A stretch of DNA of 64,000 bases from UBA830 sp038146925 (GCA_038146925.1 JAYQSP010000001.1:372001-436000), one strand, 5' to 3'. Shown: positions 15,544-24,632, counted from the first letter of the stretch. The notes: a model not told the origin generated them from the letters alone. A program made the numbers and translations.

Positions 15544-16965
15544 ATGGCCGAACCGAAAACACTGTTCGACAAGATCTGGGACTCGCATTTGGTTGAGGAA
15601 AAGGATGACGGTACCTGCATCCTCTATATCGACCGCCAGATCATTCACGAGATCACCAGCGCCCAGGCGTTCGACGGGCTGCGCGAAAACAATCGCCCGG
15701 TCCGGGTCCCGGACGCGCATCTGCTGGTGGCGGATCACAACGTGCCGACCGCCGGCCGCGCGAACGGGATCGAGAACGAGGAATCCCGCATCCAGATCGA
15801 ACTGCTGGAAAAGAACGCGAAGGAATTCGGTCTTCCCTTCATCGACTTTCTCGACGTTCGCCAGGGCATCGTTCATGTGATCGGCCCGGAACAGGGTTTC
15901 ACCCAGCCCGGCCTGACGCTGGTCTGCGGCGATTCCCATACCGCGACCCACGGTGCGCTCGGTGCGCTGGCGTTCGGTATCGGCACGTCCGAGGTCGAAC
16001 ACGTGCTGGCCACCCAGACGCTGCTGCAGAAACCGTCGAAGAACATGCGCATCACCGTCAACGGCGAGCTGCGCGAAGGCGTAACCGCCAAGGACGTGAT
16101 CCTTGCTATCATCGGCAACATCGGCACTGCGGGCGGCACCGGCTGTGTGATCGAATATGCCGGCAGCGTGATCGAGAACATGTCGGTCGAAGGCCGCATG
16201 ACCGTCTGCAACATGTCGATCGAAGCCGGCGCCCGCGCCGGTCTGGTCGCCCCCGACCAGAAGGTGCTCGACTATCTCGAAGGCCGCCCCATGGCGCCCA
16301 AGGGCGCCGCCTGGGAACAGGCGGTCGAATACTGGAAGACGCTCAAATCGGATGACGGCGCGACCTACGATATCGAGGTCGAACTCGATGCCGCCGATAT
16401 CGAACCCTATGTTTCGTGGGGCACCAGCCCCGAGATGGTCGGCCCGATCGGCGGCGTGGTCCCCAATCCGGCGGATATCGACGACGAAGCGAAACGTCAG
16501 ACGGTCGAAGGCGCGCTGGCATACATGGATATCAAACCCGGTATGAAGCTGACGGATATTCACGTCGACAAGGTCTTTATCGGGTCCTGCACCAATTCGC
16601 GGATCGAGGATCTGCGCGCCGCTGCCGCTGTCGCAAAAGGCCGCAAGGTGGCGGACGGCGTCTATGCCATGGTTGTGCCGGGGTCCGGCCTGATCAAGGA
16701 ACAGGCGGAATCCGAGGGCCTCGACGAAATCTTCACCGAGGCCGGTTTCGACTGGCGCGAACCCGGCTGTTCGATGTGTCTCGGCATGAACGGCGACATG
16801 CTGGAACCCGGCGAACGCTCGGCATCGACCTCGAACCGCAATTTCCAGGGCCGCCAGGGTCCCGGCGGGCGCACCCACCTGGTCAGCCCGGCCATGGCCG
16901 CCGCCGCCGCGGTGACGGGCCATCTGACCGACGTGCGCGAACTTGCCGCCGACGCCGCCGAATAG
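15544..16965 (+). CDS. leuC: 3-isopropylmalate dehydratase large subunit
   Basis: LeuC with LeuD isomerises 2-isopropylmalate to 3-isopropylmalate in leucine synthesis. The 473-residue protein has the aconitase-family [4Fe-4S] ligands in GSCTNSR and PGCSMCLGMN, and the N-terminal PKTLFDKIWDSH signature. Two ATGs are possible: 15529 (only two bases after an AGGAGG) and 15544, which gives the usual family N-terminus and is preceded by GGGAAGAAG; I chose 15544. leuC, leuD and leuB follow one another at short spacing as an operon. Confidence 0.96.
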   Translation: MAEPKTLFDKIWDSHLVEEKDDGTCILYIDRQIIHEITSAQAFDGLRENNRPVRVPDAHLLVADHNVPTAGRANGIENEESRIQIELLEKNAKEFGLPFIDFLDVRQGIVHVIGPEQGFTQPGLTLVCGDSHTATHGALGALAFGIGTSEVEHVLATQTLLQKPSKNMRITVNGELREGVTAKDVILAIIGNIGTAGGTGCVIEYAGSVIENMSVEGRMTVCNMSIEAGARAGLVAPDQKVLDYLEGRPMAPKGAAWEQAVEYWKTLKSDDGATYDIEVELDAADIEPYVSWGTSPEMVGPIGGVVPNPADIDDEAKRQTVEGALAYMDIKPGMKLTDIHVDKVFIGSCTNSRIEDLRAAAAVAKGRKVADGVYAMVVPGSGLIKEQAESEGLDEIFTEAGFDWREPGCSMCLGMNGDMLEPGERSASTSNRNFQGRQGPGGRTHLVSPAMAAAAAVTGHLTDVRELAADAAE

Positions 16966-16977
16966 GGGAGACAACAT

Positions 16978-17598
16978 ATGAAAAAATTCGAAACCTTTTC
17001 CGGCGTCGCCGTGCCGATGCCCGGTCACAATATCGATACCGACCGCATTATTCCGGCGCGGTTCCTGAAAACCATCAAGCGCACCGGTCTCGGCGTGAAC
17101 CTGTTCAACGACGTCCGCTACAATGAGGACGGCTCGGAAAAAGAGGATTTCATCCTCAACCAGCCGCAGTACCGGAATTCGGAAATCCTGGTGGCCGGCG
17201 ATAATTTCGGCTGCGGCTCGTCGCGCGAACACGCGCCCTGGGCGCTCACCGATTTCGGGATCAGATGCGTCATCTCGACGTCCTTCGCCGATATCTTCTT
17301 CAATAACTCGTTCAAGAACGGGCTGCTGCTCATCAAGGTGACGCCGGAACAGCGCGATGCGCTTCTGGAAGATGCGGCCCGCGGCGAAAACGCCCGGATC
17401 GAGATCGATCTGGAAAACCAGAAGATCGTCCGCCCCGACGGCGAGGAAATTCCCTTCGACGTCGATCCGTTCCGCAAGCATTGCCTGCTGGAGGGCCTCG
17501 ACGACATCGGCATCACGCTGCAGTCGGACGACAAGATTTCGTCTTTCGAGGAAAAGCAGAAACAGTCCATGCCGTGGATGCAGGGCGCGCGGGTCTGA
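16978..17598 (+). CDS. leuD: 3-isopropylmalate dehydratase small subunit
   Basis: LeuD provides the swivel domain that completes the isopropylmalate isomerase active site with LeuC. The 206-residue length is normal. Characteristic segments are NIDTDRIIPARFLK near the N-terminus and NFGCGSSREHAPWAL, the aconitase swivel motif. It begins 12 bases after leuC with a GGGGAGA ribosome-binding site. Confidence 0.97.
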   Translation: MKKFETFSGVAVPMPGHNIDTDRIIPARFLKTIKRTGLGVNLFNDVRYNEDGSEKEDFILNQPQYRNSEILVAGDNFGCGSSREHAPWALTDFGIRCVISTSFADIFFNNSFKNGLLLIKVTPEQRDALLEDAARGENARIEIDLENQKIVRPDGEEIPFDVDPFRKHCLLEGLDDIGITLQSDDKISSFEEKQKQSMPWMQGARV

Positions 17599-17625
17599 AG
17601 ACCGACAATCAGGGAGAGCCGCCGA

Positions 17626-18738
17626 ATGGCCGCCAATAAAAAAGTACTCATGCTGCCCGGCGACGGGATCGGCCCGGAAGTCATGGGCGAAGTCCGCCGT
17701 CTGATCGACTGGATGGACAAGCGCCGGTCGGTGACGTTCGATGTGACCGAGGATCTGGTCGGCGGCTGCGCCTATGAAAGCCACGGCGCCGCCATCAGCG
17801 ACGCGACCATGGAGGTCGCGCTCAATTCCGATGCGGTCCTGTTCGGTGCGGTGGGCGGGCCGCAATGGGACAATATCGGCTTCGACGTGCGGCCCGAGGC
17901 GGGCCTGCTGCGCCTGCGCAAGGACATGGATCTGTTCGCCAATCTGCGCCCGGCGATCTGTTTCGACGCCCTGGCCGATGCGTCCAGCCTGAAGAAGGAA
18001 CTGGTCGGCGGGCTCGATATCCTGATCGTCCGCGAACTGACCGGCGGCGTCTATTTCGGCGAACCGCGCGGCATCGAAGACCTGCCCGACGGGCAGCGCC
18101 GCGGCATCAACACACAGGTCTACACAACCGAGGAAATCCGCCGCGTCTGCCGGGTCGCGTTCGACCTTGCGAAAAAACGCGACAACCGCGTGTGCTCGGT
18201 CGAGAAGATGAACGTCATGGAATCCGGCCTGTTGTGGCGCGAAGAGGCGACCTGGGTGCACGACAACGAATTCGCCGACGTGGAGCTGTCGCACATGCTG
18301 GCCGACAATTGCGGCATGCAGCTGGTGCGCAATCCGAAACAGTTCGACGTCATCGTTACCGACAATCTGTTCGGCGACATGCTGTCGGATGTCGCGTCGA
18401 TGCTGACCGGCTCGCTCGGCATGCTGCCGTCGGCGTCGCTGGGCCCGGCGGACGAATCGGGCCGCCGCCGCGCGCTGTACGAACCCGTCCACGGCTCCGC
18501 GCCGGATATCGCCGGGCAGGGCAAGGCCAACCCGCTGGCGATGATCCAGTCCTACGCCATGATGCTGCGCTATTCGTTCGACATGGGCGAAGACGCCGAC
18601 CTGGTCGAACAGGCGGTGCGCAACGTGCTCGACGCGGGTCTGCGCACCGGCGACATCATGCAGGACGGCAAGACCCTGGTGTCCTGCGAACAGATGGGCG
18701 AAGCGGTGACGGCGGAACTGGACAAGCTGGCGGCGTAA
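17626..18738 (+). CDS. leuB: 3-isopropylmalate dehydrogenase
   Basis: LeuB oxidises and decarboxylates 3-isopropylmalate to 2-oxoisocaproate using NAD+ and a divalent metal. The 370-residue protein contains LPGDGIGPEVM, the substrate segment RELTGGVYFG, the metal-binding stretch VTDNLFGDMLSD and the cofactor region VHGSAPDIAGQGKANP. It follows leuD by 27 bases with an AGGGAGA ribosome-binding site. Confidence 0.98.
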   Translation: MAANKKVLMLPGDGIGPEVMGEVRRLIDWMDKRRSVTFDVTEDLVGGCAYESHGAAISDATMEVALNSDAVLFGAVGGPQWDNIGFDVRPEAGLLRLRKDMDLFANLRPAICFDALADASSLKKELVGGLDILIVRELTGGVYFGEPRGIEDLPDGQRRGINTQVYTTEEIRRVCRVAFDLAKKRDNRVCSVEKMNVMESGLLWREEATWVHDNEFADVELSHMLADNCGMQLVRNPKQFDVIVTDNLFGDMLSDVASMLTGSLGMLPSASLGPADESGRRRALYEPVHGSAPDIAGQGKANPLAMIQSYAMMLRYSFDMGEDADLVEQAVRNVLDAGLRTGDIMQDGKTLVSCEQMGEAVTAELDKLAA

Positions 18739-18852
18739 ACCGGGTCTGCTTTCGCGGACCGGTGCCGCCGACGGTATACGAATCCGGTTGCGAATTTAAC
18801 CCGCCGGTATTACGGTTTTGAAGTCCGTTACTTCAGACGAAGGAAGATCGCG

Positions 18853-19050
18853 ATGAAAAAGATCATGTCTCTGGCCGTTATCGGCCTGTTCGCCGCCTCG
18901 ACGTTCGCCTTCGCGGGCGAGGGCTATTCCTGCGGTGGATACGGCAAGGTGGCCGAAACCAAGAAACCGACGATCACGTTGGCGCCGGGCAAGGCGACGA
19001 CGAAACAGACTGCCAGCACCGAGGTCAAGACGACCAAACCCGGAAGCTGA
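18853..19050 (+). CDS. Small secreted hypothetical protein
   Basis: A 65-residue product with a clear signal peptide (MKKIMSLAV, hydrophobic core, cleavage after FAFA) and a mature part of about 45 residues. The mature part begins with GEGYSCGGYGKV, including one cysteine, and continues as a Lys/Thr-rich low-complexity tail (TKKPT, ATTKQTAST). A GAAGGAAG ribosome-binding site precedes the ATG, and a strong terminator follows. I do not recognise a family, although short proteins of this type are scattered in Rhodospirillales-like genomes. The sequence is convincing as a real gene because signal, ribosome-binding site and terminator agree. Confidence 0.65.
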   Translation: MKKIMSLAVIGLFAASTFAFAGEGYSCGGYGKVAETKKPTITLAPGKATTKQTASTEVKTTKPGS

Positions 19051-19091
19051 TACCCGCCGGTGCCCGGCGGGGCGCCGCGTAACAGAGTTTG

Positions 19092-19132
19092 AACGAGGCG
19101 TCCCCCGGACCGGAGGGCGCCTCGTTTGTTTT
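19092..19132 (+). terminator. Rho-independent terminator
   Basis: AACGAGGCG (19092-19100) pairs perfectly with CGCCTCGTT (19118-19126), with CCC/GGG pairing inside the loop, followed by TGTTTT. It ends the small secreted gene and possibly the leu transcript. Confidence 0.85.
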
Positions 19133-19210
19133 GCGTGGATGCTTTGGAAACGCGGAACGATCTGTTAAACACCGCGCGCCGCACTGGCCGCACATACGAA
19201 AGCAATAACC

Positions 19211-20236
19211 ATGGGTTACAAAGTTGCCGTCGCCGGCGCGACAGGGAATGTCGGCCGCGAAATGCTGGAAATTCTGGCGGAAAGAAATTTCCCCGCCGAT
19301 GACGTGATCGCGCTGGCATCGTCGCGCTCCGTCGGGCGCGAAGTGTCGTTCGGCGAGGACGATATCCTGTCGGTGCAGGATCTCGCGCATTACGACTTCA
19401 AGGACACCGATATCGCGCTGTTCTCGCCGGGCTCCAAGGCGTCGGCCGAATACGCGCCGCGCGCCGCCAAGGCCGGTTGCGTCGTGATCGACAATTCGTC
19501 CTATTTCCGTATGGATCCGGACGTGCCGCTGGTCGTGCCGGAGGTCAATCCGGAAGACCTCGACTGGCACACAAAGCGCAACATCATCGCCAATCCCAAC
19601 TGCTCGACGATCCAGATGGTTGTTGCGCTGAAGCCGCTGCACGACATGGCGAAAATCAAGCGCGTGTCGGTGTCGACCTATCAGTCGACGTCGGGCGCCG
19701 GCAAGGCGGCGATGGACGAACTGTTCAACCAGACCCGAGGCATCTTCGTGAACGATGCCAAGGAACGCGAACAGTTCACCAAGCAGATCGCGTTCAACGT
19801 GATCCCGCATATCGACGTGTTCATGGACGACGGTGCGACCAAGGAAGAATGGAAGATGGCCGTCGAGACACGGAAGATCCTCGACAAGGATATCGCCGTA
19901 CAGGCGACATGCGTCCGCGTGCCGGTCTTCGTCGGCCACGGCGAGGCGGTCAACATCGAATGCGCGAAACCGATCGACGAGGACGAGGCGCGCGAGGTGT
20001 TGCGCGAGGCGCCGGGCGTCGTGGTGGTCGATCACCGCGCCAACGAAGGCTACGTCACGCCGGTCGAATGCGCGGGCGAGGACGCGGTCTATGTCAGCCG
20101 CATCCGCAAGGACCCGACGGTGAAAAACGGGCTGTCGATGTGGGTGGTGTCGGACAATCTGCGCAAGGGCGCGGCGCTGAACACGGTGCAGATCGCCGAG
20201 ATGCTGGTGCAGAAGAAGCTGGTGAAGGCGGCCTGA
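19211..20236 (+). CDS. asd: Aspartate-semialdehyde dehydrogenase
   Basis: Asd reduces aspartyl phosphate to aspartate semialdehyde, the branch point to lysine/diaminopimelate, threonine and methionine. The 341-residue protein has the NADP-binding GATGNVGREM near residue 10 and the catalytic cysteine Cys131 in NPNCSTIQ. It stands alone between a terminator and the gene-free stretch before sdhC. dapF, further along the same pathway, is about 15 kb upstream. Confidence 0.97.
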   Translation: MGYKVAVAGATGNVGREMLEILAERNFPADDVIALASSRSVGREVSFGEDDILSVQDLAHYDFKDTDIALFSPGSKASAEYAPRAAKAGCVVIDNSSYFRMDPDVPLVVPEVNPEDLDWHTKRNIIANPNCSTIQMVVALKPLHDMAKIKRVSVSTYQSTSGAGKAAMDELFNQTRGIFVNDAKEREQFTKQIAFNVIPHIDVFMDDGATKEEWKMAVETRKILDKDIAVQATCVRVPVFVGHGEAVNIECAKPIDEDEAREVLREAPGVVVVDHRANEGYVTPVECAGEDAVYVSRIRKDPTVKNGLSMWVVSDNLRKGAALNTVQIAEMLVQKKLVKAA

Positions 20237-21007
20237 ATTTTCCTGTTTGGCGACGACGGCGGGGTCCGCTTGTGTTCGAACGAATGGCGCTGCGTCTTCG
20301 GGGTCGACATGCGAAAAGCAATAATCCTGACGCGCATCCGCGCAGGGAGTTTTCAGTCACTGGCATCGTTTCGGAAGTAAATTGAGGCGCCGGGCGCGTA
20401 AGTCTCTCAACCTACGCTGTGTGTCCCGCGAAGACACGCCCGACGCCCCAAGAGCCGGTGAAGGCTCGTGGACGCGAGAACGAGATGGCCTCGATCCGCA
20501 GACTCCGGCGGTGCCCTTGGCGATACACCGCTTTCGTCTTCGAGCCGTCCCGTTGCCGGGACCTGAAGCCGACGCAACCGGTTTTGCCTCTCCGCTTCCG
20601 GATCTTCCGATCATTGGGCGCGCGCTTCGGGGAGTGCGCGTCGTCCTGACGGGCGGCGATCCGGGGCCGGTTGCCCGGCTTTCGACCCCCTCCCTGCGGC
20701 GTTCTTCCGGCCGAAACCGGCGTCGCGCCGCCGAAAAATCCGTCCCTTTCCACGGACAGAACCTGCTGCAGACAGGAGCCACGGGATGGAACCCTGCTGA
20801 CCCTCACCCGATCCGACCGGCGCCCGCGCGTCCCGTTTCCGGGACTTGCCGACATCCTGCCGGTGATTTGCCGTTACCGTCCGGAAACCCGCCCCAAGGG
20901 GCCGGTCTACCAGCCGACAACGCCGCCTCATACGCTCTCGCGTACATTTATGATCCCTGTGCCGCCTGGCGGGTGCAACGCTCAAACATCCTTTCGCTTA
21001 GATTTCC

Positions 21008-21057
21008 TGTGCATAAACGGGATTCGGATGCACAAATAGTCCACATACTTGTCCACA
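21008..21057. promoter_or_regulatory. Cluster of DnaA-box-like sequences
   Basis: On the minus strand 21008-21016 reads TTATGCACA, an exact match to TTATNCACA. On the plus strand follow GGATGCACA (21026-21034), TAGTCCACA (21037-21045) and TTGTCCACA (21049-21057); the last differs from TTATCCACA at one base and the other two at two bases. The three plus-strand copies start 11 and 12 bases apart, so they lie on the same face of the helix. Function as an origin or as a DnaA-controlled promoter is unproven. Confidence 0.4.
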
Positions 21058-21116
21058 AGTCCGGTCCGCGGCGTCGTTGCGCAGCCTCTCGGGCATTCCC
21101 GAAATCCGCGCTCGGA

Positions 21117-21145
21117 TTGACTTGACTCACCCATCGGCGTAAACC
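21117..21145 (+). promoter_or_regulatory. Candidate sigma70 promoter of sdhCDAB
   Basis: TTGACT (21117-21122) and TAAACC (21140-21145) are 17 bases apart and lie about 60 bases before the sdhC ATG. Confidence 0.5.
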
Positions 21146-21206
21146 GGGGCCGCTGAAAAAACGTATCCGTTTCAGCATTGTCGAGCACGAAAACGGGAAT
21201 CTTTCC

Positions 21207-21602
21207 ATGGCGAGCCAAAATCGCCCCCTGTCCCCGCATCTCCAAGTTTACAAACCGCAACTCACCTCCGTCATGTCGATCATGCACCGTGCCACGGGCA
21301 TCGCACTGGCGGTAGGCACCCTGCTGCTGTTGTGCTGGCTGATTGCCGCCGCGACCGGGGAGCGCGCCTTTAACGACGTGCAGGCGTTCAACGCCTCGTG
21401 GATCGGGCGGCTGCTTCTGCTCGGCTGGTCCTATGCGCTGTTCTATCATCTCTGCAACGGCATCCGTCACCTGTTCTGGGACGCCGGCAAGGGCTTCGAA
21501 CTGGATGCCGCCTACCGCAATGGGTGGCTGGTCGTCGCCGCGTCGGTCGTGCTGACCGCCGCCGCCTGGATCTGGGGCTACGCATCGATGGGAGCCTTCT
21601 GA
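21207..21602 (+). CDS. sdhC: Succinate dehydrogenase cytochrome b556 subunit
   Basis: SdhC is a membrane anchor of complex II that contributes to haem b and quinone binding. The 131-residue protein has the signature RPLSPHLQVYKPQLTSVMSI at the N-terminus, three transmembrane helices, and the haem-ligand region ALFYHLCNGIRHL at about residues 76-88. It starts the sdhCDAB operon; its TGA overlaps the sdhD ATG (TGATG). Confidence 0.96.
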   Translation: MASQNRPLSPHLQVYKPQLTSVMSIMHRATGIALAVGTLLLLCWLIAAATGERAFNDVQAFNASWIGRLLLLGWSYALFYHLCNGIRHLFWDAGKGFELDAAYRNGWLVVAASVVLTAAAWIWGYASMGAF

Positions 21603-21979
21603 TGAGTTTACGTTCGCCTCTCGGCAAGGTTCGCGGGCTCGGGTCCGCCAAGGAAGGCGTGGTTCACTGGTGGGCGCAGCGGATGACCGCCGTCGCCCTG
21701 ATCCCGCTGGTCATCTGGTTCGTCGCCTCGATCGCGGCCATGGCCGGGGCCGATTACAGTACCTTCCGCGACTGGATCGCGACGCCGATGGTGTCCATCC
21801 TGCTGGTGCTGCTGACGATCGCCACGTTCCATCACGCACAGCTCGGCCTGCAGGTCGTGCTCGAAGACTACGTGCATACCGAATGGCTGAAGATCGCCTG
21901 CATCGGGCTGGTCAAGTTCGCGGCCATCGGGCTTGCCGTCGCAACCATTTTTTCCATCGTCAGGATCGCCCTCGGCTGA
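21602..21979 (+). CDS. sdhD: Succinate dehydrogenase membrane anchor subunit
   Basis: SdhD is the second membrane anchor of complex II. The 125-residue protein begins MSLRSPLGKVRGLGSAKEG, then VHWWAQRMTA, typical of alphaproteobacterial SdhD, and has three hydrophobic helices with FHHAQLGLQVVLEDY in the loop that carries the second haem-ligand region. The reading frame is open further upstream inside sdhC, but the coupled ATG at 21602 is the evident start. Confidence 0.95.
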   Translation: MSLRSPLGKVRGLGSAKEGVVHWWAQRMTAVALIPLVIWFVASIAAMAGADYSTFRDWIATPMVSILLVLLTIATFHHAQLGLQVVLEDYVHTEWLKIACIGLVKFAAIGLAVATIFSIVRIALG

Positions 21980-22018
21980 CCGCGCCGCAGGGGTTTCAGG
22001 ATCGCGCACAGGAACGCC

Positions 22019-23815
22019 ATGAATACCAACGCATACGAAATCATCGATCACACCTACGACGTCGTCGTTCTCGGGGCCGGCGGGGCCGGCCTCCGGGCGA
22101 CGTTCGGCATGGCGCTGAAGGGCCTGCGTACCGCCTGCATCACCAAGGTGTTCCCGACCCGAAGCCACACGGTCGCCGCCCAGGGCGGCATCTCCGCCGC
22201 GCTCGGCAATATGAGCGAGGACGACTGGCGCTGGCATTTCTACGATACCGTCAAGGGTGCCGACTGGCTCGGCGACCAGGACGCCATCGAATACATGTGC
22301 CGCGAAGCGATCCCGTCGGTGCTAGAACTGGAACACTACGGCGTCCCCTTTTCGCGCACCGAAAAGGGTGAAATCTATCAGCGCCCGTTCGGCGGCATGA
22401 CCACCGAATACGGCGAAGGTCCGCCCGCGCAGCGCACGGCCGCCGCCGCCGACCGTACCGGGCACGCCATTCTGCACACGCTGTACCAGCAGTCGCTGAA
22501 ACACGATGCGGAATTCTTCATCGAATATATGGGCCTCGACCTGATCATGGACGACGACGGCGTCTGCCGCGGTCTGATGGCCTGGAATCTGGATGACGGC
22601 ACGATCCACCGGTTCCGCGCCAACCAGGTTCTGATCGCGACCGGCGGCTACGGCCGGGCCTATTTCTCCTGCACGGGCGCCCACACGCAGACCGGCGACG
22701 GCTCGGCCATGGTGCTGCGCGCCGGCCTGCCGCTCGAAGACATGGAGTTCATCCAGTTCCACCCGACCGGCATCTACGGCGCCGGCTGCCTCATCACCGA
22801 AGGCGTGCGCGGCGAGGGCGGATACCTGACAAACTCCCAGGGCGAACGTTTCATGGAACGCTACGCTCCGTCGGTGAAAGACCTGGCGTCGCGCGACGTC
22901 GTGGCCCGCGCCATGACCATGGAAATCCGCGACGGCAACGGCGTCGGCCCGGACAAGGATCACATCCACCTTCATATCGAACATCTCGATTCGGCGGTCA
23001 TCAACGAACGCCTGCCCGGTATCTCCGACACGGCACGCATCTTCGCCGGCGTCGACGTGACTAAGGAACCGATCCCGGTGCTGCCGACGGTTCACTACAA
23101 CATGGGCGGCATCCCGACGACGTATCGCGGCGAGATGGTGAAACCGGGCGATAGCGGCCCGGAAGAAGTACAACCCGGTATCATGGCGATCGGCGAGGCC
23201 GCCTGCGTATCCGTCCACGGCGCCAACCGCCTCGGCTCCAACTCGCTGCTCGATCTGGTGGTGTTCGGCCGTGCCGCGGGCGACCGCGCCGCCGAACTGG
23301 TCACGCCGGGCCAGAAACAGCCCGAACTGCCCAAGGACGCGGGCGAAAAGGAACTCGCCCGTTTCGATGCCCGGCGTTTCGCCAAGGGCTCGACCCCGAC
23401 GTCGGAGCTGCGGCTCGAACTGCAGCGCACCATGCAGGGACACTGCGCCGTGTTCCGCACCGAGGAGCTGATGCAGGAAGGCCGCGACCGGCTGACCGCG
23501 CTGTGGGCGCGGAACGACGACGTCCGGGTCAACGACACCTCGCTGATCTGGAATTCGGATCTTGCCGAGACGCTGGAATACGACAACCTGCTGGCGCAGG
23601 CGGTGGTCAGCCTCGACAGCGCGCTTAACCGAAAGGAAAGCCGCGGCGGGCATGCTCGGGAAGACTACCCGGACCGCGATGACGAAAACTGGATGAAGCA
23701 CACCTATGTGTGGCTGAACGAGGACGGCACCAGCCGGATCGACTACCGTCCCGTCCACGAAGAAACCATGACAGACGACGTTAAGGCCGTTCCGCCCAAG
23801 GAACGGGTATACTGA
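22019..23815 (+). CDS. sdhA: Succinate dehydrogenase flavoprotein subunit
   Basis: SdhA oxidises succinate to fumarate with covalently bound FAD. The 598-residue protein has the dinucleotide fold VVVLGAGGAGLRA, the FAD-linking histidine in RSHTVAAQGG, the substrate-site segment HPTGIYGAG, and the C-terminal region that begins with the SRGGHAREDYPDRDD motif. It lies 39 bases downstream of sdhD and 10 bases before sdhB. Confidence 0.98.
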   Translation: MNTNAYEIIDHTYDVVVLGAGGAGLRATFGMALKGLRTACITKVFPTRSHTVAAQGGISAALGNMSEDDWRWHFYDTVKGADWLGDQDAIEYMCREAIPSVLELEHYGVPFSRTEKGEIYQRPFGGMTTEYGEGPPAQRTAAAADRTGHAILHTLYQQSLKHDAEFFIEYMGLDLIMDDDGVCRGLMAWNLDDGTIHRFRANQVLIATGGYGRAYFSCTGAHTQTGDGSAMVLRAGLPLEDMEFIQFHPTGIYGAGCLITEGVRGEGGYLTNSQGERFMERYAPSVKDLASRDVVARAMTMEIRDGNGVGPDKDHIHLHIEHLDSAVINERLPGISDTARIFAGVDVTKEPIPVLPTVHYNMGGIPTTYRGEMVKPGDSGPEEVQPGIMAIGEAACVSVHGANRLGSNSLLDLVVFGRAAGDRAAELVTPGQKQPELPKDAGEKELARFDARRFAKGSTPTSELRLELQRTMQGHCAVFRTEELMQEGRDRLTALWARNDDVRVNDTSLIWNSDLAETLEYDNLLAQAVVSLDSALNRKESRGGHAREDYPDRDDENWMKHTYVWLNEDGTSRIDYRPVHEETMTDDVKAVPPKERVY

Positions 23816-23825
23816 GGACGCATCA

Positions 23826-24605
23826 ATGGCCGAATTCACACTTCCCGCAAATTCCAAAGTCCGCGAGGGCAAGACCTGGCCCGCGCCGGAAGGGGCGAAA
23901 AACACCAAGACGTTCCGCGTCTATCGCTGGAACGGCGACGACGGCAACACGCCCCAGGTCGATACCTATACGGTCGACATGGACGATTGCGGCCCGATGG
24001 TTCTCGACGCCGTCATCAAGATCAAGAACGAGATCGATTCGACGCTGACCTTCCGCCGGTCCTGCCGCGAAGGCGTGTGCGGATCGTGCGCGATGAATAT
24101 CGACGGCACCAACACGCTGGCCTGCACCAAGTATATCGACGACGTAAAGGACGACGTGAAGATCTACCCGCTGCCGCACATGCCGGTGGTCAAGGATCTG
24201 GTGCCAGACCTGACGCAGGTCTACGCCCAGTACAGGTCGATCGAACCGTGGCTGAAATCAGATACGCAGCCGACGCCGGGCAAGGAACGCCTGCAGTCGC
24301 CGGAAGAACGCAAGAAGCTGGACGGCATGTGGGAATGCATTCTGTGCTTCTGCTGCACGACCAGCTGCCCCAGCTACTGGTGGAACGGCGACCGGTATCT
24401 CGGCCCGGCGATCCTGCTGCAGGCCAATCGCTGGATTCAGGATTCGCGCGACGAGGCGACCGGCGAACGGCTCGACGAGCTGGAGGATCCCTTCCGGCTT
24501 TACCGCTGCCACACCATCATGAACTGCACCAAGACCTGCCCGAAGGACCTCAATCCGGCGAAAGCCATCGGCGAGATCAAGCAGGCGATGGTGGCGCGCA
24601 GGTAA
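23826..24605 (+). CDS. sdhB: Succinate dehydrogenase iron-sulfur subunit
   Basis: SdhB passes electrons from FAD to ubiquinone through three Fe-S clusters. The 259-residue protein has the 2Fe-2S ligands in SCREGVCGSC and LACTK, and the 4Fe-4S/3Fe-4S ligands in CILCFCCTTSCPSY and CHTIMNCTKTCPK. It is the last gene of sdhCDAB, followed by a strong terminator. Confidence 0.98.
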   Translation: MAEFTLPANSKVREGKTWPAPEGAKNTKTFRVYRWNGDDGNTPQVDTYTVDMDDCGPMVLDAVIKIKNEIDSTLTFRRSCREGVCGSCAMNIDGTNTLACTKYIDDVKDDVKIYPLPHMPVVKDLVPDLTQVYAQYRSIEPWLKSDTQPTPGKERLQSPEERKKLDGMWECILCFCCTTSCPSYWWNGDRYLGPAILLQANRWIQDSRDEATGERLDELEDPFRLYRCHTIMNCTKTCPKDLNPAKAIGEIKQAMVARR

Positions 24606-24632
24606 ATTGCATCGCATCGCGGCACTCGAAAA

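Larger units (their letters stand above)
20237..21206. other. Nearly 1 kb without a convincing gene
   Basis: Several frames are open here because of high GC, including one of 247 codons at 20382-21125, but their translations are Arg/Pro/Ser-rich, lack ribosome-binding sites and resemble no family I know. I checked for RNase P RNA (AGGAAAGUCC), tmRNA tag and SRP RNA signatures and found none. The last 200 bases hold DnaA-box-like repeats (21008-21057) and the probable sdh promoter (21117-21145). The first 650 bases remain unexplained: a decayed gene, a structured RNA or a long leader are all possible. Confidence 0.5.

Noticed and set aside
15277..18492. An open frame of more than 1000 codons on the minus strand opposite rplS-leuC-leuD-leuB
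   Set aside because: It is antisense to four well-supported genes, and its His/Arg/Asp-rich translation is what GC-rich codon bias yields in the opposite frame.
20382..21125. Open frame of 247 codons in the gap before sdhC
   Set aside because: Arg/Pro/Ser-rich, no recognised domain, no ribosome-binding site, and it runs through the DnaA-box-like repeats and the sdh promoter; alternative frames are equally open.
20237..21206. Possible RNase P RNA, tmRNA or SRP RNA in the long gap
   Set aside because: None of the diagnostic sequences (AGGAAAGUCC, alphaproteobacterial tmRNA tag codons, the SRP RNA GGAAGCAGCC-type loop) is present on either strand.
22322..23908. Long minus-strand open frame opposite sdhA
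   Set aside because: Same reason: complementary-frame artefact over a firmly identified gene.
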